Below, one piece after another: positions 25,497 to 37,164 of a stretch of 64,000 nucleotides of DNA. Within the stretch, counting starts at the first letter, position 1. Each line of letters begins with the position of its first letter. The stretch covers positions 124,001 to 188,000 of the forward strand of contig NZ_KB907338.1 of NCBI RefSeq assembly GCF_000381985.1. The letters are read 5' to 3'. The translations under genes and the position numbers were made by a program. Origin of the DNA: Novispirillum itersonii subsp. itersonii ATCC 12639. Its GTDB lineage: Bacteria; Pseudomonadota; Alphaproteobacteria; Rhodospirillales; Rhodospirillaceae. The notes under the pieces were generated by a model that was given only the letters and a program-made list of their open reading frames with translations, was not told the origin of the DNA and ran no database searches.

Positions 25497-26471
25497 TTAC
25501 CACGTCTGGGCCTTGGCCCCCGGCATCCGCAGCGGCAGACGCAAAGACGGATCCATCATCAGGGTCGGCAGATGCGGATCGGGGACTGACAGGTCGATGA
25601 TGTGGCGGCTGTCCAGTTTCAGGGCATCCAGATCATGGCCGAACCACTCGCGGAAGACGGCCTCAAAGCGCCCGTTGGTCATGGCCCGGTGCAGTCCGGT
25701 CTGAATCCGCTGGTGCAGGGCAGGGTGGGTGGGGCTGACGTAAATGTAGAAAGCCAGCGGCATCCGCAGCAGCAGGCCGGTTTCAATCACGGTCCCGGAA
25801 TAGGCGAAGTGCATTTCCGCCTGTTCCCGCACGATCTCGGTCGCCCCGCGTGAGATCAGGTCAAGGCGGTTGCGGACCAGCATCCGGTACAGGTCTTCAT
25901 AGACCGGCACCACATTGGTGGTCAGGCTATTGTGTTGCAGGATATCGGTCAGGTGCCAGCCGAGAACGCTGCCGATGCGGATCTGGCGCAGATCATCCAG
26001 TGTGCGGAGTTCGGCGAACCGGGCCTGATCTTCGGCCCGGATCACCCCGACACGCAGCCCGAGCAGGCCACGGTCCGCCGGAACATCAACCCGCAGGAAC
26101 CGGCTGTCGTAAGCATTTGTGCCGGGCATCAGGTAAACATTCAGGCGTGTGCCTTTTTCCAGCTCGGCCTCAATCCGCAGCCGTTCCTGTGGGGCGGTGG
26201 CGAACACCACATGGCCCGGCCCCTGCTCCGGGGTTTCGGAAAAGGCGAGCTCGATCAGGGCCTGGGTGTAATAGGCCCGGGGGTCGTCATCCATCTGCGG
26301 TGCGGGAAAGCGGGCGATCATCGGCGGGCCAGCCACGGCTGGCCGGGTGGCGGCAGGGGCCTGCGCGGCAGCGGGCCGCTGTGCAGCCTGCACCGGCATG
26401 ACAAAAACAGAGAGAAGCAGGGACAGCAGGGCTGGCAACAGGACCGGCAGCGTCCGGGCGGTGGAAGGCAT
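25497..26471 (-). CDS. Periplasmic solute-binding-like protein, paralog B
   Basis: 324 residues from ATG 26471, beginning with a clear Sec signal peptide (LPVLLPALLSLLLSVFVMPV then QAAQ). An Ala/Pro-rich stretch follows, then the same domain as paralog A (RLNVYLMPGTNAYDSRFLRV; LRQIRIGSVLGWHLTDIL; LVRNRLDLISRGATEI; FYIYVSPTHPALHQRI). Such proteins may bind a ligand for a membrane sensor rather than a transporter; nothing nearby identifies the ligand. The ribosome site is weak. Four related proteins occur in the window (24419, 25497, 37165, 52013). Confidence 0.65.
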   Translation of the reverse strand: MPSTARTLPVLLPALLSLLLSVFVMPVQAAQRPAAAQAPAATRPAVAGPPMIARFPAPQMDDDPRAYYTQALIELAFSETPEQGPGHVVFATAPQERLRIEAELEKGTRLNVYLMPGTNAYDSRFLRVDVPADRGLLGLRVGVIRAEDQARFAELRTLDDLRQIRIGSVLGWHLTDILQHNSLTTNVVPVYEDLYRMLVRNRLDLISRGATEIVREQAEMHFAYSGTVIETGLLLRMPLAFYIYVSPTHPALHQRIQTGLHRAMTNGRFEAVFREWFGHDLDALKLDSRHIIDLSVPDPHLPTLMMDPSLRLPLRMPGAKAQTW

Positions 26472-26713
26472 TATGATCCATAACAGGCCTGACACAACAG
26501 GCAGGCCATAACAACGCAAGGGGCAGGCGGTGGGCGCCCGGTCAGGGGATGCAACAGGGGCACAATAACAGGGCCGGGCACCAGACGGCCTGTTGCATCA
26601 GCATATCAGGTTAGTTCTATGGTGTCTGAGTCCGAACAATCGTATCCCGACTTATGGGGTAGGATATCCGATGGTATTGCTCCGGTCCGGTGGAGGCGGG
26701 GGGCAGGGGAAAA

Positions 26714-28108
26714 TCAGGGGCGGCCGAGGCGTTTCTGCTCCCGTCGCAGCGCTTCGGCGCGGGCCGGGTCGGTCAGGATCAGGGCCCTGCTGCTGATAAA
26801 GCCGGTGCGGCCATCGACTGTCTGCACCCGGGCCCACTGGCCGTCGCTGGCGACCTCATTGACCATCACGGTTTCGCCGGACCCCAGCAGCAGCAGGGTC
26901 TGGAATTCCTGCCCCGGCCCGGTGCGCAGGGCGGTGGCGGCGACCCGGATGTCGTGATACTGCCCGGCCCGCACCCCACCGGCGGAGAGGGAGACGACCG
27001 GCGGTGGTGCTGCGGCGGACGGTGTTGGCGGCGCCGCAGGGCTGGCCGGACCCGTCACCGGCGCACCCGGCTGTGTCACCGCCGTCACCGGCTCGGCGGG
27101 GGTGCCGTCCGTCTGGGCGCCCGGCCAGAACAGCAGGGCCAGCACCACAATCAGCACATAGACCGGCAGCAGTTGCAGCAGTTGCAGGGCGCTGGCCCCG
27201 CGCCAGCGGTCTTTCAGCGGCGGCAGGGTCTGGCCGGGGGCGGCGGCGCGGATGCGGGCCAGTATCTGGTCGGTCTGCAGGCGGCTGACGCCGTCGGGGG
27301 AAAACATCTGCGCCTGCAGGGCGATGGCATGGGCCATCATCGGGTCGTTCTGGCTGAGGAAGGCCTGTGCCTGCTGCATCAGCAGGGCGTGGTTGCGCTG
27401 TCGGGGCAGACGCCCGCCGCGCAGGGCAATGCTCAGGGCATGGATGGTTTTCAGCGGCCCGCGCAGCGACCACCAGCCGGTCAGCCAGCAGCGGGCGGCG
27501 ACCTTCAGGGCCTTGCGGTCAGCGCAGGCCCGGCAGTAGATGCCCTCCTGCCAGTGTTCGCGGGTGTGGCGCAGGGTGCCGGTGACGGTCAGGAATTCCA
27601 CAAAGCGCGGCTGGGCCGCCACCTTGCCGCAGCAGCAGCAGGCCACCGGCGGCGCGGCGGTGCGGCCCGGGGCTTTGTGGGCCGGGGCCGGGCGCTGCTG
27701 GGTGCGGGCCTGCGTCTGGCGATAGGCCCGGGTCGGGTCGCCGTCACGCGGGGACCGGCTTTGCGCCCGCGTGCCGCCAGAGGACGCCCCAGAAGAGGCC
27801 CCGGAGGATGTACTGTGACGCGAGGACTGACGGCCCGCTGCGGCATCGGCCCCGGCTTTTCCCGCCCCGGTGCGGCGGCTGTCATAGGCTGCCCGGCGGG
27901 CCGGATCAGACAGCACCTCATAGGCGGCAGTCAGGCGATGGAACGCCTCTTTGGCGCCGGGGTCCGGGTTGCGGTCAGGGTGCAGATCCTTCGCCCGGCG
28001 GCGGAAGGCACTTTTGACCTCTGCCGGGCTGGCGGTGGGGGCGATGCCCAGCAGGGCGTAAAAGCCGCGCGGGTCTGCCGGGTCAATGTCAAACCGGCCT
28101 GCGGTCAT
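26714..28108 (-). CDS. DnaJ-domain membrane protein with zinc-ribbon-like and SH3 domains
   Basis: 464 residues. A J-domain at residues about 13-75 has the HPD motif ([13 protein letters not shown]). A Ser/Thr/Arg/Pro-rich linker (80-145) follows, then paired cysteines ([10 protein letters not shown] and [10 protein letters not shown]) suggesting a zinc ribbon, one membrane helix ([19 protein letters not shown], about 315-333), a Pro/Thr-rich linker and a C-terminal bacterial SH3 domain ([18 protein letters not shown] … [13 protein letters not shown]). The J-domain should be cytoplasmic and the SH3 domain periplasmic, so it may link Hsp70 activity to the envelope (inference). It overlaps the previous gene by four bases (ATGA), in an operon downstream of flhG. 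Confidence 0.8.
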   Translation of the reverse strand: MTAGRFDIDPADPRGFYALLGIAPTASPAEVKSAFRRRAKDLHPDRNPDPGAKEAFHRLTAAYEVLSDPARRAAYDSRRTGAGKAGADAAAGRQSSRHSTSSGASSGASSGGTRAQSRSPRDGDPTRAYRQTQARTQQRPAPAHKAPGRTAAPPVACCCCGKVAAQPRFVEFLTVTGTLRHTREHWQEGIYCRACADRKALKVAARCWLTGWWSLRGPLKTIHALSIALRGGRLPRQRNHALLMQQAQAFLSQNDPMMAHAIALQAQMFSPDGVSRLQTDQILARIRAAAPGQTLPPLKDRWRGASALQLLQLLPVYVLIVVLALLFWPGAQTDGTPAEPVTAVTQPGAPVTGPASPAAPPTPSAAAPPPVVSLSAGGVRAGQYHDIRVAATALRTGPGQEFQTLLLLGSGETVMVNEVASDGQWARVQTVDGRTGFISSRALILTDPARAEALRREQKRLGRP

Positions 28109-28545
28109 CCGGCGGCCTCCGGCAGGGGCACGACCGGGCGCAGCGCGCAGGACAGGGCCTCGTCCGTATACAGGCGGTTCAGCAGATCCGGGTTGGCCCA
28201 GCCGGGCTGGCGTTCCTCCAGCCGCACCCGGTGGCTGTCCGTGCCGGTGGCGCGGGTCACCGTCACCTCCAGCCAGCGGGGCACCAGCTGGTTGGCCAGA
28301 TCAGACAGGACCGCAGCGGCCAGCCCTTCGGGGATGTCGGCGGCAAAGCCCTGCTCCGGCTGGTCCAGCACGGCGGCATAGGCCTGCCACGCCCCGGGGG
28401 CCAGCACGTGCCGGTCCGGCACGAACCGGGCCTGCACCCGGGTGCCATCGGCCATCGGCCGCGACAGCACAACCACGGCATCCAGCCCCGGCGCCGGTGT
28501 CGGGCGGGTCAGCAGAGGGGCGCGGCGGAACTCTGGGTCGGTCAT
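28105..28545 (-). CDS. Conserved hypothetical protein, coupled to the DnaJ-SH3 gene
   Basis: 146 residues with no membrane segment or signal peptide. It is a mixed alpha/beta sequence ([47 protein letters not shown]). I do not recognise a family. Its TGA overlaps the ATG of the DnaJ-SH3 gene, so the two are probably translationally coupled and may act together. A degenerate 14-base repeat region separates it from the FliK-like gene. Confidence 0.6.
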   Translation of the reverse strand: MTDPEFRRAPLLTRPTPAPGLDAVVVLSRPMADGTRVQARFVPDRHVLAPGAWQAYAAVLDQPEQGFAADIPEGLAAAVLSDLANQLVPRWLEVTVTRATGTDSHRVRLEERQPGWANPDLLNRLYTDEALSCALRPVVPLPEAAG

Positions 28546-28637
28546 GGTCTCGGGTGTAGCCAGAAAGAAGCAGGGATCAGGACAGCAGGCATGCGAGTAT
28601 CATTTTTTTGATCCGCCGCACACGGGAAAGTAAGGGC

Positions 28638-28718
28638 CAGACTCAGGGGGCCAAACTTAGAGGGCTAAACTTGGGGGGCCAGACTTGGGGGGCGAGACAC
28701 AGGGGCCAGACTCAGGCG
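28638..28718. repeat. Degenerate 14-bp tandem repeat between flagellar-region genes
   Basis: Five to six imperfect copies of cagacttggggggc / caaacttagagggc / gagacacaggggc follow head to tail. The last copy overlaps the stop codon of the minus-strand FliK-like gene (28712-28714). It probably arose by slippage; no function evident. Confidence 0.6.
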
Positions 28719-30604
28719 GTGAAACCCCCGGCCCCGCCTGCGGTCCGCAGCGACGGCGGTAGCGCCTCCACCGGGCCGGGAAAGGTGGCGGCAACCTGAA
28801 ACGACAGGCTGCCGGTCAGGCCCATGGCCTCCGCCGAGGTGCTGAACAGGCCGAGGATGTCGCGCCGGATCACGGGGTCCAGCGCCCGGCTGGTGCGCAC
28901 CAGCAGCGACAGGCGGCGGCTGCCGGGCTGCCCGTGCGGCCCCCCTTTATACAGGCCGTCAAACTGCATCGGCCCCAGCCGCGACAGGTCGAGCGCAAAC
29001 AGGAAGCGCACGCCCCCACCCCGGCCGCCGCCGCTGCCGGTGCCGTCTTCTTCCACCGCTTCGCTGCCGGTGCGGCGGGTGACCAGCGTGATGCGGTCAA
29101 TCTGGCCGCCAAAGCCGAACGGCAGGTTCATCACCCGCCAGTCGCCGCCGCCATCCCGGGCCGGGCGGACGGTTTCGCGGGTGGCGTCCTCGACATCCTT
29201 CAGCAGGGCGCGGCCCTTGCCGTCGGGCCTGTCCAGCGCCTTCAGCGGGCGGTCCCCCAGCCAGCCTCTGGGGTCGGCGCTGCGGGCTGCCCCGGCCACC
29301 GCCATCATGGTGGTGACCATCCGGGCATCCGGGGCGGGGATCGCCCGGGCCAGCGCCTGCGCCGCCTCGGCATCTTCCTGCGCCAGCAGATCCAGCGCCT
29401 GACTGAGCGCGCCGAAACCGGGGGCCGCCCCGGTCCCGGTCAGTGCGGGGGCTGCCGCCCCGGCCTGCGCCGGGGTCGTCACCGTCATCACATCAAGGGT
29501 CACATGGCTGTTGACCGGCAGCGGCGAGCGGACATCCAGCAGCAGGCTGCCCTGCGGTGTCTGGATCAGGGCCGTTCCGCCGCCGGGGCTGGCGGTCACG
29601 CTCCCCTCCAGCGACAGCAGCGGGGCCGCCCCGGACGAAGGCGGCGCGGTCAGCGGGCGGGTGCCGTCGGGCAGCTGCACCGCCGTCAGCCGGACCTGCG
29701 CCTGTGCGCCGGGCTCAAGGAGCGGGGTTGACGGGGCCGATGGGGTCGGGGCCGGATGGTCGCCGGTGGCGGCGTCAGCGACCGCATGGGCGGCATGGCG
29801 CAGGGCGGCAAACAGGCCGTGGGCGGTCAGTGCCCCCCCGGCGGGGCCAGCCCCGGGCACCGGCGCGGTCTGTGGCGCGGGGCCGGTCGGTCCGGCACTG
29901 CCGGGGGCAGCCGGACCCATCGCCGCAGGCAGGGCCGCCCCGGCGGAGAGGGGGCCGGACTGTGGGCCGGTGATGATGGTGGCGGTCAGGGTCTTGCCAA
30001 GGCTGAGGGCGACAGCATCGCCCTGATTGGCCGCCTGCAACAGGCTGCCGGGCTGGCGCAGGCCATGAGCGGGGTCAAAGCCGGGCAGGCCGGGGGGCTG
30101 GAGGCCGCCGGGGGCGGTCCCGGCCAGCCCTGTCCCGACCAGTCCTGTCCCGGCAAAACCGGGCGCGGTCAGGCCGGGGGTGTTAAGGCCGCTTCCGGGG
30201 ATTCCGTTTCCCGGCATTCCGTTTCCGGGGATTCCGCCACCGGGCAGCACCGCACCGGGTAACGCCGAACCGGGCAGGGCTGTTCCGCCGGGCAGCAGCA
30301 GCGGCTGACCGTTGACGGCAAACAGCCGGAACGACACGCCTTCGCCGGGGGTGCCGGTCAAAATCAGGGTCAGGCTGCTGTTGGCGGGCAGGGCGGGCAG
30401 GCCACCGCGCAATGTCAGCGTGCCATAGCGGCTGTCGGCCTGCACCTGCCCCCGCACCAGATCAGTAAGGGTGGTGACCTCAATCCGGGTTCCGGCAGGC
30501 AGGCTGCGCAAGGCGTCGGGCACGTCAGAGGCAATGACCGGGGCCGCCGCAGGGGCAGGCGCTGCCGCCGCTGCGGGCGGCGGTGCTGAGGGTATAGTGC
30601 TCAT
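28712..30604 (-). CDS. Pro/Ala/Gly-rich flagellar-region protein, possibly FliK-like
   Basis: 630 residues. The N-terminal 25 residues are Ala/Pro, followed by a small beta region (RIEVTTLTDLVRGQV; LTLRGGLPALPANSSLTL). Residues about 105-165 form a collagen-like stretch of (Leu/Ile/Met)-Pro-Gly and Gly-Thr-Gly repeats, with long Pro/Ala linkers after it. The last 150 residues look folded (VMNLPFGFGGQIDRITLV; VRFLFALDLSRLGPMQFDGL; RRLSLLVRTSRALDPVIRRD). The folded C-terminus with long disordered N-terminus, and its place just after flhG, suggest a hook-length-control (FliK-type) or related protein, but I cannot confirm a FliK C-domain. Confidence 0.5.
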   Translation of the reverse strand: MSTIPSAPPPAAAAAPAPAAAPVIASDVPDALRSLPAGTRIEVTTLTDLVRGQVQADSRYGTLTLRGGLPALPANSSLTLILTGTPGEGVSFRLFAVNGQPLLLPGGTALPGSALPGAVLPGGGIPGNGMPGNGIPGSGLNTPGLTAPGFAGTGLVGTGLAGTAPGGLQPPGLPGFDPAHGLRQPGSLLQAANQGDAVALSLGKTLTATIITGPQSGPLSAGAALPAAMGPAAPGSAGPTGPAPQTAPVPGAGPAGGALTAHGLFAALRHAAHAVADAATGDHPAPTPSAPSTPLLEPGAQAQVRLTAVQLPDGTRPLTAPPSSGAAPLLSLEGSVTASPGGGTALIQTPQGSLLLDVRSPLPVNSHVTLDVMTVTTPAQAGAAAPALTGTGAAPGFGALSQALDLLAQEDAEAAQALARAIPAPDARMVTTMMAVAGAARSADPRGWLGDRPLKALDRPDGKGRALLKDVEDATRETVRPARDGGGDWRVMNLPFGFGGQIDRITLVTRRTGSEAVEEDGTGSGGGRGGGVRFLFALDLSRLGPMQFDGLYKGGPHGQPGSRRLSLLVRTSRALDPVIRRDILGLFSTSAEAMGLTGSLSFQVAATFPGPVEALPPSLRTAGGAGGFTA

Positions 30605-30629
30605 GCCCGGCCCCCTGTGTCAGACGGCG

Positions 30630-31448
30630 TCAGTCCGCCAGCAGCTTGTCGGCGATTGCCTCGACATCCATCGCCGCCTCGGCATTCGGCGAGCGGATCA
30701 GGATCGGCGTCTGATTGCGGATCGCTTCCCGCACCCGCATGTCACGGCGGACGATGCCGACCAGCGGCGGGCTGAACTTCAGGAAGCCTTCGCAGGCCTT
30801 GCGCAGGGTGGCATAGGTCCGCTCGCCTTCGCGGGTCGAGTTGGCGGCGTTGACCACCACGCGGATGTCCGCCCCCGGCCGTTCCAGCGCCGTCACCTTG
30901 ATAAAGGCATAGGCATCGGTGAGGGATGTCGGCTCGTCGGAGGTGACGACCAGAATGGTCCCGGCGGCCCGGGCGAGCTGGCGCACGCTTTTTTCCACCC
31001 CGGCCCCCAGATCAATGATCACCTTGTGATAGGCGGTGGCCATCATCGACAGGTCTTCCGCCATCAGCTGCAGGCGCGACAGCGGAATGTTGGCCAGCGA
31101 GCCGGAGCCCGACCGCCCGGCGATGACATCAAACCCGCCGCGGTCGTAATGACTGCACGCCTGCGTCAGGGTGACCTTGCCGGTGACAACGCTGCCCAGA
31201 TCCAGCTTCGGCATCAGGCCGAGCTGGATATCGACGTTGGCCAGCCCGAGGTCACCGTCAAACAGCAGGGTCTTACGACCCCGCAGCGCCAGCGCATGGG
31301 CGAGGGTGATCGAGAACCACGTCTTGCCGACCCCGCCCTTGCCGGAGGCCACGGCAAGAACATTGCGGCCACGCGAGCGCACGCTTGACCCCGGCGCCAG
31401 GGACGGCGCCAGAAGCTGGGTTTGGTCGTTGGGGAGCTGGGTGCTCAT
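30630..31448 (-). CDS. flhG: Flagellar number regulator FlhG (MinD/ParA-type ATPase)
   Basis: 272 residues with the deviant Walker A VASGKGGVGKTWFSITLA near residue 33, LLFDGDLGLANVDIQLGL near 62 and IIDLGAGVEKSV near 148; these are the MinD/ParA-type motifs of FlhG/YlxH. FlhG is an ATPase that restrains FlhF and sets flagellar number at the pole. Its ATG overlaps the flhF stop by four bases (ATGA), so the two are co-translated. A polar spirillum flagellation pattern would fit, though that is inference. Confidence 0.93.
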   Translation of the reverse strand: MSTQLPNDQTQLLAPSLAPGSSVRSRGRNVLAVASGKGGVGKTWFSITLAHALALRGRKTLLFDGDLGLANVDIQLGLMPKLDLGSVVTGKVTLTQACSHYDRGGFDVIAGRSGSGSLANIPLSRLQLMAEDLSMMATAYHKVIIDLGAGVEKSVRQLARAAGTILVVTSDEPTSLTDAYAFIKVTALERPGADIRVVVNAANSTREGERTYATLRKACEGFLKFSPPLVGIVRRDMRVREAIRNQTPILIRSPNAEAAMDVEAIADKLLAD

Positions 31449-33208
31449 CCGCGTGCCTCGCTGGTATCACTGTCTGCATCAAGGAAAGAGAAGAAATCTG
31501 GGCTCTTTTCCGGTTCCGGATCAGGCATATTACGCATGTCTTCGCCCGGTCCGCCATAGCCGGAAGTAATCGGCTGCGGCTGGCGCAGGCGGGGCAGCGG
31601 GGCCGCCGCCCGGGGGCGCTGCTGCGGATCCTGCCCCTGATCCGGGCCTGAACGCAGGCGCGGCATGCGCGGAACATCAGCCGCCGCCGGGTTTTGCGGC
31701 TGCTGCTGCTGCCCGTATGCTGCGCTGCGTTGACGCGGTGCAGCGTAGGGATCCTGCGGCTGGGCCGGTTGCCCATAGGGGCCACGCTGCGGGGCGGCCT
31801 GTCCGCGCCCGGCAACCGGCTGGGCGGCATAGGCTGCCGGGTCATACCCCGATCCGCCATAGGGGGATTGTGCGCTGCGGGCCGAGTCGTAGTCCGAAGG
31901 ACTATAGGGGGCAGCGGCGTATCCACCCCGCTGCGGGGCGGCCTGTCCGCCATAGGGGTCGGTGCCGTATCCGGCACCATACCCGGCGGGATCATCATTC
32001 AGATCCGGGTCGGCATAGGTCTGGGCTGCCGGGGGCATGCGCGGCGGGCTGGCGGCGGGCTGGTCATAATCCCCGTCGCCGTAGCCGTCAGCATAGGCCC
32101 CGTCATACTCCTCACCGCTATATCCCTCACTGGCATACCCCTCACTGGCAGCGGCGGAAACCGCCCCGGCATAGGCCTGTGCCTGCTGCGGTGCCGACGG
32201 AATCGGCACGGCGGCAGAGCGGCGGGCCGACCAGTCATCGGGGGCGGCGGCCACCGATTCCTCTGACGGCGGCACCAGCAGCCGGGCCATGGTCACCGGG
32301 GTGATCGAACACAGGCCGTTGGCCACATGCGGGTTGATCGACACATCGCTGAACATGAACTGCCCGGCGTCGGCGGCGGCCAGCACCGCCCCCAGACGGC
32401 GGGTCATGTCCAGCCGGGTGGCCAGCAGGCGGGTTGCCCCGGCCTGCGCAAAAATTTCCGCCACCTCAGTGGCTTCCATCGGGTCGCCTCCGGCAGCCAG
32501 CACCAGCACCGCCTCGACGCTGACCGCATGGGTCAGGGTGTTGAGGTAGCCGATATCCTCGCTGCTGAAAGGGTTCAGGCCGGGGGTGTCGATATAGACC
32601 AGATCACTGATCTGCGTCGCTTCGGCCACCATCGCTTCCAGACTGGAGGCCCCGCGCGCCTTTTTCAGCTCCACACCGAGGATGCTGGTGAAGGCCGACA
32701 GCTGCTCCATCGCCCCGGCCCGCACGGAATCGGCGGTGATGACGGTGACACTGCGCCCCGCCAGCCGGGCCCGGGCCGCCAGCTTGGCGACGGTGATGGT
32801 CTTGCCTGATCCCGGCGGACCGACCAGCATCACCGGGGTTGGTGACTTGCGCGACGGCAGCGCGGCAAAGGTGAACAGCTCGTCCATCGCCCCGGCGGTG
32901 GCCATGGTGGCGTCGGCGGTGTCGATGCTGCGGGCGGCGGCCAGCATCCGTTCGCACAGGCGCGGCGGCACCCCGTGATAGACAAGGCAGTCGCGGATGG
33001 TCTCGTTGACCGGCGACAGGGGCGCGCCGCTTAAGACCTCGGCGATTTCCTGATCGCTGGTGGTTTCCTCCAGAGCGGCGGTGATGCGCACGCCCTGCCC
33101 GCCACTGGCGCGCTGGGTGGAGACGATGATGGCATCGTCCCCCAGTTCGGCGCGCACCAGTGCCATTGCCTCTGACATGGTGACAGCGGAGTAACTCTTC
33201 AGGCGCAT
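31445..33208 (-). CDS. flhF: Flagellar biosynthesis GTPase FlhF with long C-terminal tail
   Basis: 587 residues. The N-terminal MRLKSYSAVTMSEAMALVRA and ELGDDAIIVSTQ are typical FlhF. The SRP-type GTPase domain spans about 100-315: Walker A MLVGPPGSGKTITVAKLA (128-145), DLVYIDTPGLNPF (about 202-214) and LATRLDMTRRLGAVLA (262-277). After residue 316 a tail of about 270 residues rich in Gln, Pro, Tyr, Gly and Ala (repeats of EGYASEGYSGEEYDG type) makes the protein much longer than the 360-480 residues usual for FlhF, whose G domain is normally C-terminal. FlhF places the flagellum at the pole. Confidence 0.92.
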   Translation of the reverse strand: MRLKSYSAVTMSEAMALVRAELGDDAIIVSTQRASGGQGVRITAALEETTSDQEIAEVLSGAPLSPVNETIRDCLVYHGVPPRLCERMLAAARSIDTADATMATAGAMDELFTFAALPSRKSPTPVMLVGPPGSGKTITVAKLAARARLAGRSVTVITADSVRAGAMEQLSAFTSILGVELKKARGASSLEAMVAEATQISDLVYIDTPGLNPFSSEDIGYLNTLTHAVSVEAVLVLAAGGDPMEATEVAEIFAQAGATRLLATRLDMTRRLGAVLAAADAGQFMFSDVSINPHVANGLCSITPVTMARLLVPPSEESVAAAPDDWSARRSAAVPIPSAPQQAQAYAGAVSAAASEGYASEGYSGEEYDGAYADGYGDGDYDQPAASPPRMPPAAQTYADPDLNDDPAGYGAGYGTDPYGGQAAPQRGGYAAAPYSPSDYDSARSAQSPYGGSGYDPAAYAAQPVAGRGQAAPQRGPYGQPAQPQDPYAAPRQRSAAYGQQQQPQNPAAADVPRMPRLRSGPDQGQDPQQRPRAAAPLPRLRQPQPITSGYGGPGEDMRNMPDPEPEKSPDFFSFLDADSDTSEARG

Positions 33209-33299
33209 CGGCGGTCTCCCGGTTCCGTCCCCCGCTCAGGGCGGGGGGTGCGCTTGCAGGGTACCGGCATCTGCCGGATCAGGGTCCAGGGCCCGGACA

Positions 33300-35450
<2,151 letters not shown>

Positions 35451-35547
35451 TCGGTCCTCGTTGACTGTCTTCCCCGGTCAGACCGGGGCGTGTGCTGGCA
35501 GGCCCCGCCGCGCGGGCGGGATGGGGGATCGGGGTAACGGTCGCGGC

Positions 35548-37002
35548 TTACAGGCGGGCGTCAGGGTCGCCGCTGGGGGGCGGCGGCACCGTCATGCCCT
35601 GATCGGCATACAGTTTCAGCTTGTTGCGCAGGGTGCGGATCGAAATGCCCAGAATATTGGCGGCATGGGTGCGGTTGCCCAGCGTGTGCCGCAGGGTGTC
35701 GATGATCAGGTCGCGTTCGACATCGGCCACCGTCCGCCCGACAAGGGCCGAGGCCAGCCCGGCCCCGCCCGCCAGCATCGCCGGGGTCGCCGGGGTTGGG
35801 GCCGGGGTGGTCGGGCTGCCGAACAGCCCGTCGTTGTACGGATTGGCAAAGGCCGGGGCCGGGTCATGGCTGTCGGTGCTGCCAAAACCGCTGAGGGATC
35901 CGTCCTCGCTGGTCAGCAGAATCGCTTCGGGCTCGATTTCCGGCCCGCTGGCCAGCAGCACGGTGCGGTGCATGGTGTTTTCCAGCTCGCGCACGTTGCC
36001 GCGCCACGGGTGACGCAGCAGCATCGACAGGGCCGCCCGTGACAGCGGCCGCTCCGGCACGCCGTTCAGCTCGGCATATTTGCGGATAAAGTGGGTGGCC
36101 AGCGCCTCGATATCCGCCGGGCGTTCGCGCAGCGGCGGCAGGGTCAGGGTCACCACGTTCAGGCGGAAGAACAGATCCTCGCGGAAGGTGCCCTTGCGGA
36201 CCTCGTCCTGAAGGTTGCGGTTAGAGGTGGCAAGAATGCGCACATTGACCTTCACCGGCTGGTTGCCGCCCAGCCGGATGATTTCCTTCTCCTGAATGGC
36301 GCGCAGCAGCTTGGCCTGAAGCCGCACGTCCATTTCCGAGATTTCGTCCAGCAGCAGGGTGCCGCCGCTGGCTTCCTCAAATTTACCGATGCGGCGGGCG
36401 ACGGCCCCGGTGAAGGCGCCTTTCTCGTGGCCGAACAGCTCGGATTCCATCAGGTTTTCAGGGATGGCGGCACAGTTGACGGCAACAAAGGTCTGCCCGG
36501 CCCGCCGCGATTTGCGGTGCAGGTAGCGGGCCATCACCTCTTTCCCGGTGCCGGATTCGCCGACAATCAGGATCCCGGCTTCCGACGGGGCAACCTGATC
36601 GGCCAGCCGGATGGAGCGCTGCATCACCGGATCGCGGAAAATCAGGGAATTGTCCTGCGCCACCACCGCTTCCAGCACGGCGGCGATCAGGTCGGCATCG
36701 GGGGGCAGGGGCAGATATTCCTTGGCCCCGGCGCGGATGGCGGCAACGGCGGCGCGGGTATCGTTGGCGATGCCACAGGCGACGACCGGCACGGAAAAGC
36801 GCTCGGCCTCCAGCCCGGCGACCAGTCCGCCGACATCCAGCCCGACGTCGATCAGGATCAGATCGGCCCCTTTGCCGCTGCGCAACAGATTAAGGGCCGC
36901 CGGAATATCGTCCGCCTGGCTGACCTTGGCCCCGCGCCGGATGGCAATCTGGCTGGCCGCACCGATCTGTCCGCCGAGAGAACCGATAATCAGTAACCGC
37001 AT
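35548..37002 (-). CDS. flbD: Flagellar sigma-54-dependent regulator FlbD
   Basis: 484 residues from ATG 37002 (AGGAG eight bases upstream). A receiver-like domain spans about 1-115 (MRLLIIGSLGGQIGAASQIA; ADLILIDVGLDVGGL). The AAA+ domain spans about 130-365, with Walker A GESGTGKEVMARYL, the sigma-54 contact loop HEKGAFTGA and the R-finger region GNVRELENTMHR. The C-terminal Fis-type HTH (LGNRTHAANILGISIRTLRNKL) binds DNA. FlbD activates late and represses early flagellar operons in Caulobacter. The receiver lacks the usual DD pair (GSLG) as in other FlbDs. Confidence 0.94.
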   Translation of the reverse strand: MRLLIIGSLGGQIGAASQIAIRRGAKVSQADDIPAALNLLRSGKGADLILIDVGLDVGGLVAGLEAERFSVPVVACGIANDTRAAVAAIRAGAKEYLPLPPDADLIAAVLEAVVAQDNSLIFRDPVMQRSIRLADQVAPSEAGILIVGESGTGKEVMARYLHRKSRRAGQTFVAVNCAAIPENLMESELFGHEKGAFTGAVARRIGKFEEASGGTLLLDEISEMDVRLQAKLLRAIQEKEIIRLGGNQPVKVNVRILATSNRNLQDEVRKGTFREDLFFRLNVVTLTLPPLRERPADIEALATHFIRKYAELNGVPERPLSRAALSMLLRHPWRGNVRELENTMHRTVLLASGPEIEPEAILLTSEDGSLSGFGSTDSHDPAPAFANPYNDGLFGSPTTPAPTPATPAMLAGGAGLASALVGRTVADVERDLIIDTLRHTLGNRTHAANILGISIRTLRNKLKLYADQGMTVPPPPSGDPDARL

Positions 37003-37135
37003 CCGCACCACTCCTGAACCCAAAGTCTGGTCTGCACCCCTGTCCCCATTCCCCGGCGGGCTGTGCCGGAGTCGGGCAGGAATACAGGCATACGGGTCAG
37101 ATGGTAGCGGGTAATCCTGAAGAAAGTCTTAGAGA

Positions 37136-37152
37136 CCGGCAAAAAATGCCGG
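37136..37152. terminator. Small hairpin between solute-binding-like gene and flbD
   Basis: CCGGCA-AAAAA-TGCCGG, six base pairs with a five-base loop, just after the stop of the minus-strand solute-binding-like gene (37165). No clear T-run follows, so it may be an mRNA-stabilising or attenuation element rather than a full terminator. Confidence 0.35.
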
Positions 37153-37164
37153 GACCCGAGATGG

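Noticed and set aside
26690-28381. 563-codon plus-strand frame over the DnaJ-SH3 gene
   Set aside because: Gly/Gln/Arg-rich antisense shadow without ribosome site or family motif.
28608-28799. Small plus-strand gene with pentapeptide-like GLNLGGQTW repeats
   Set aside because: It is the translation of a degenerate 14-bp DNA repeat and runs antisense into the FliK-like gene.
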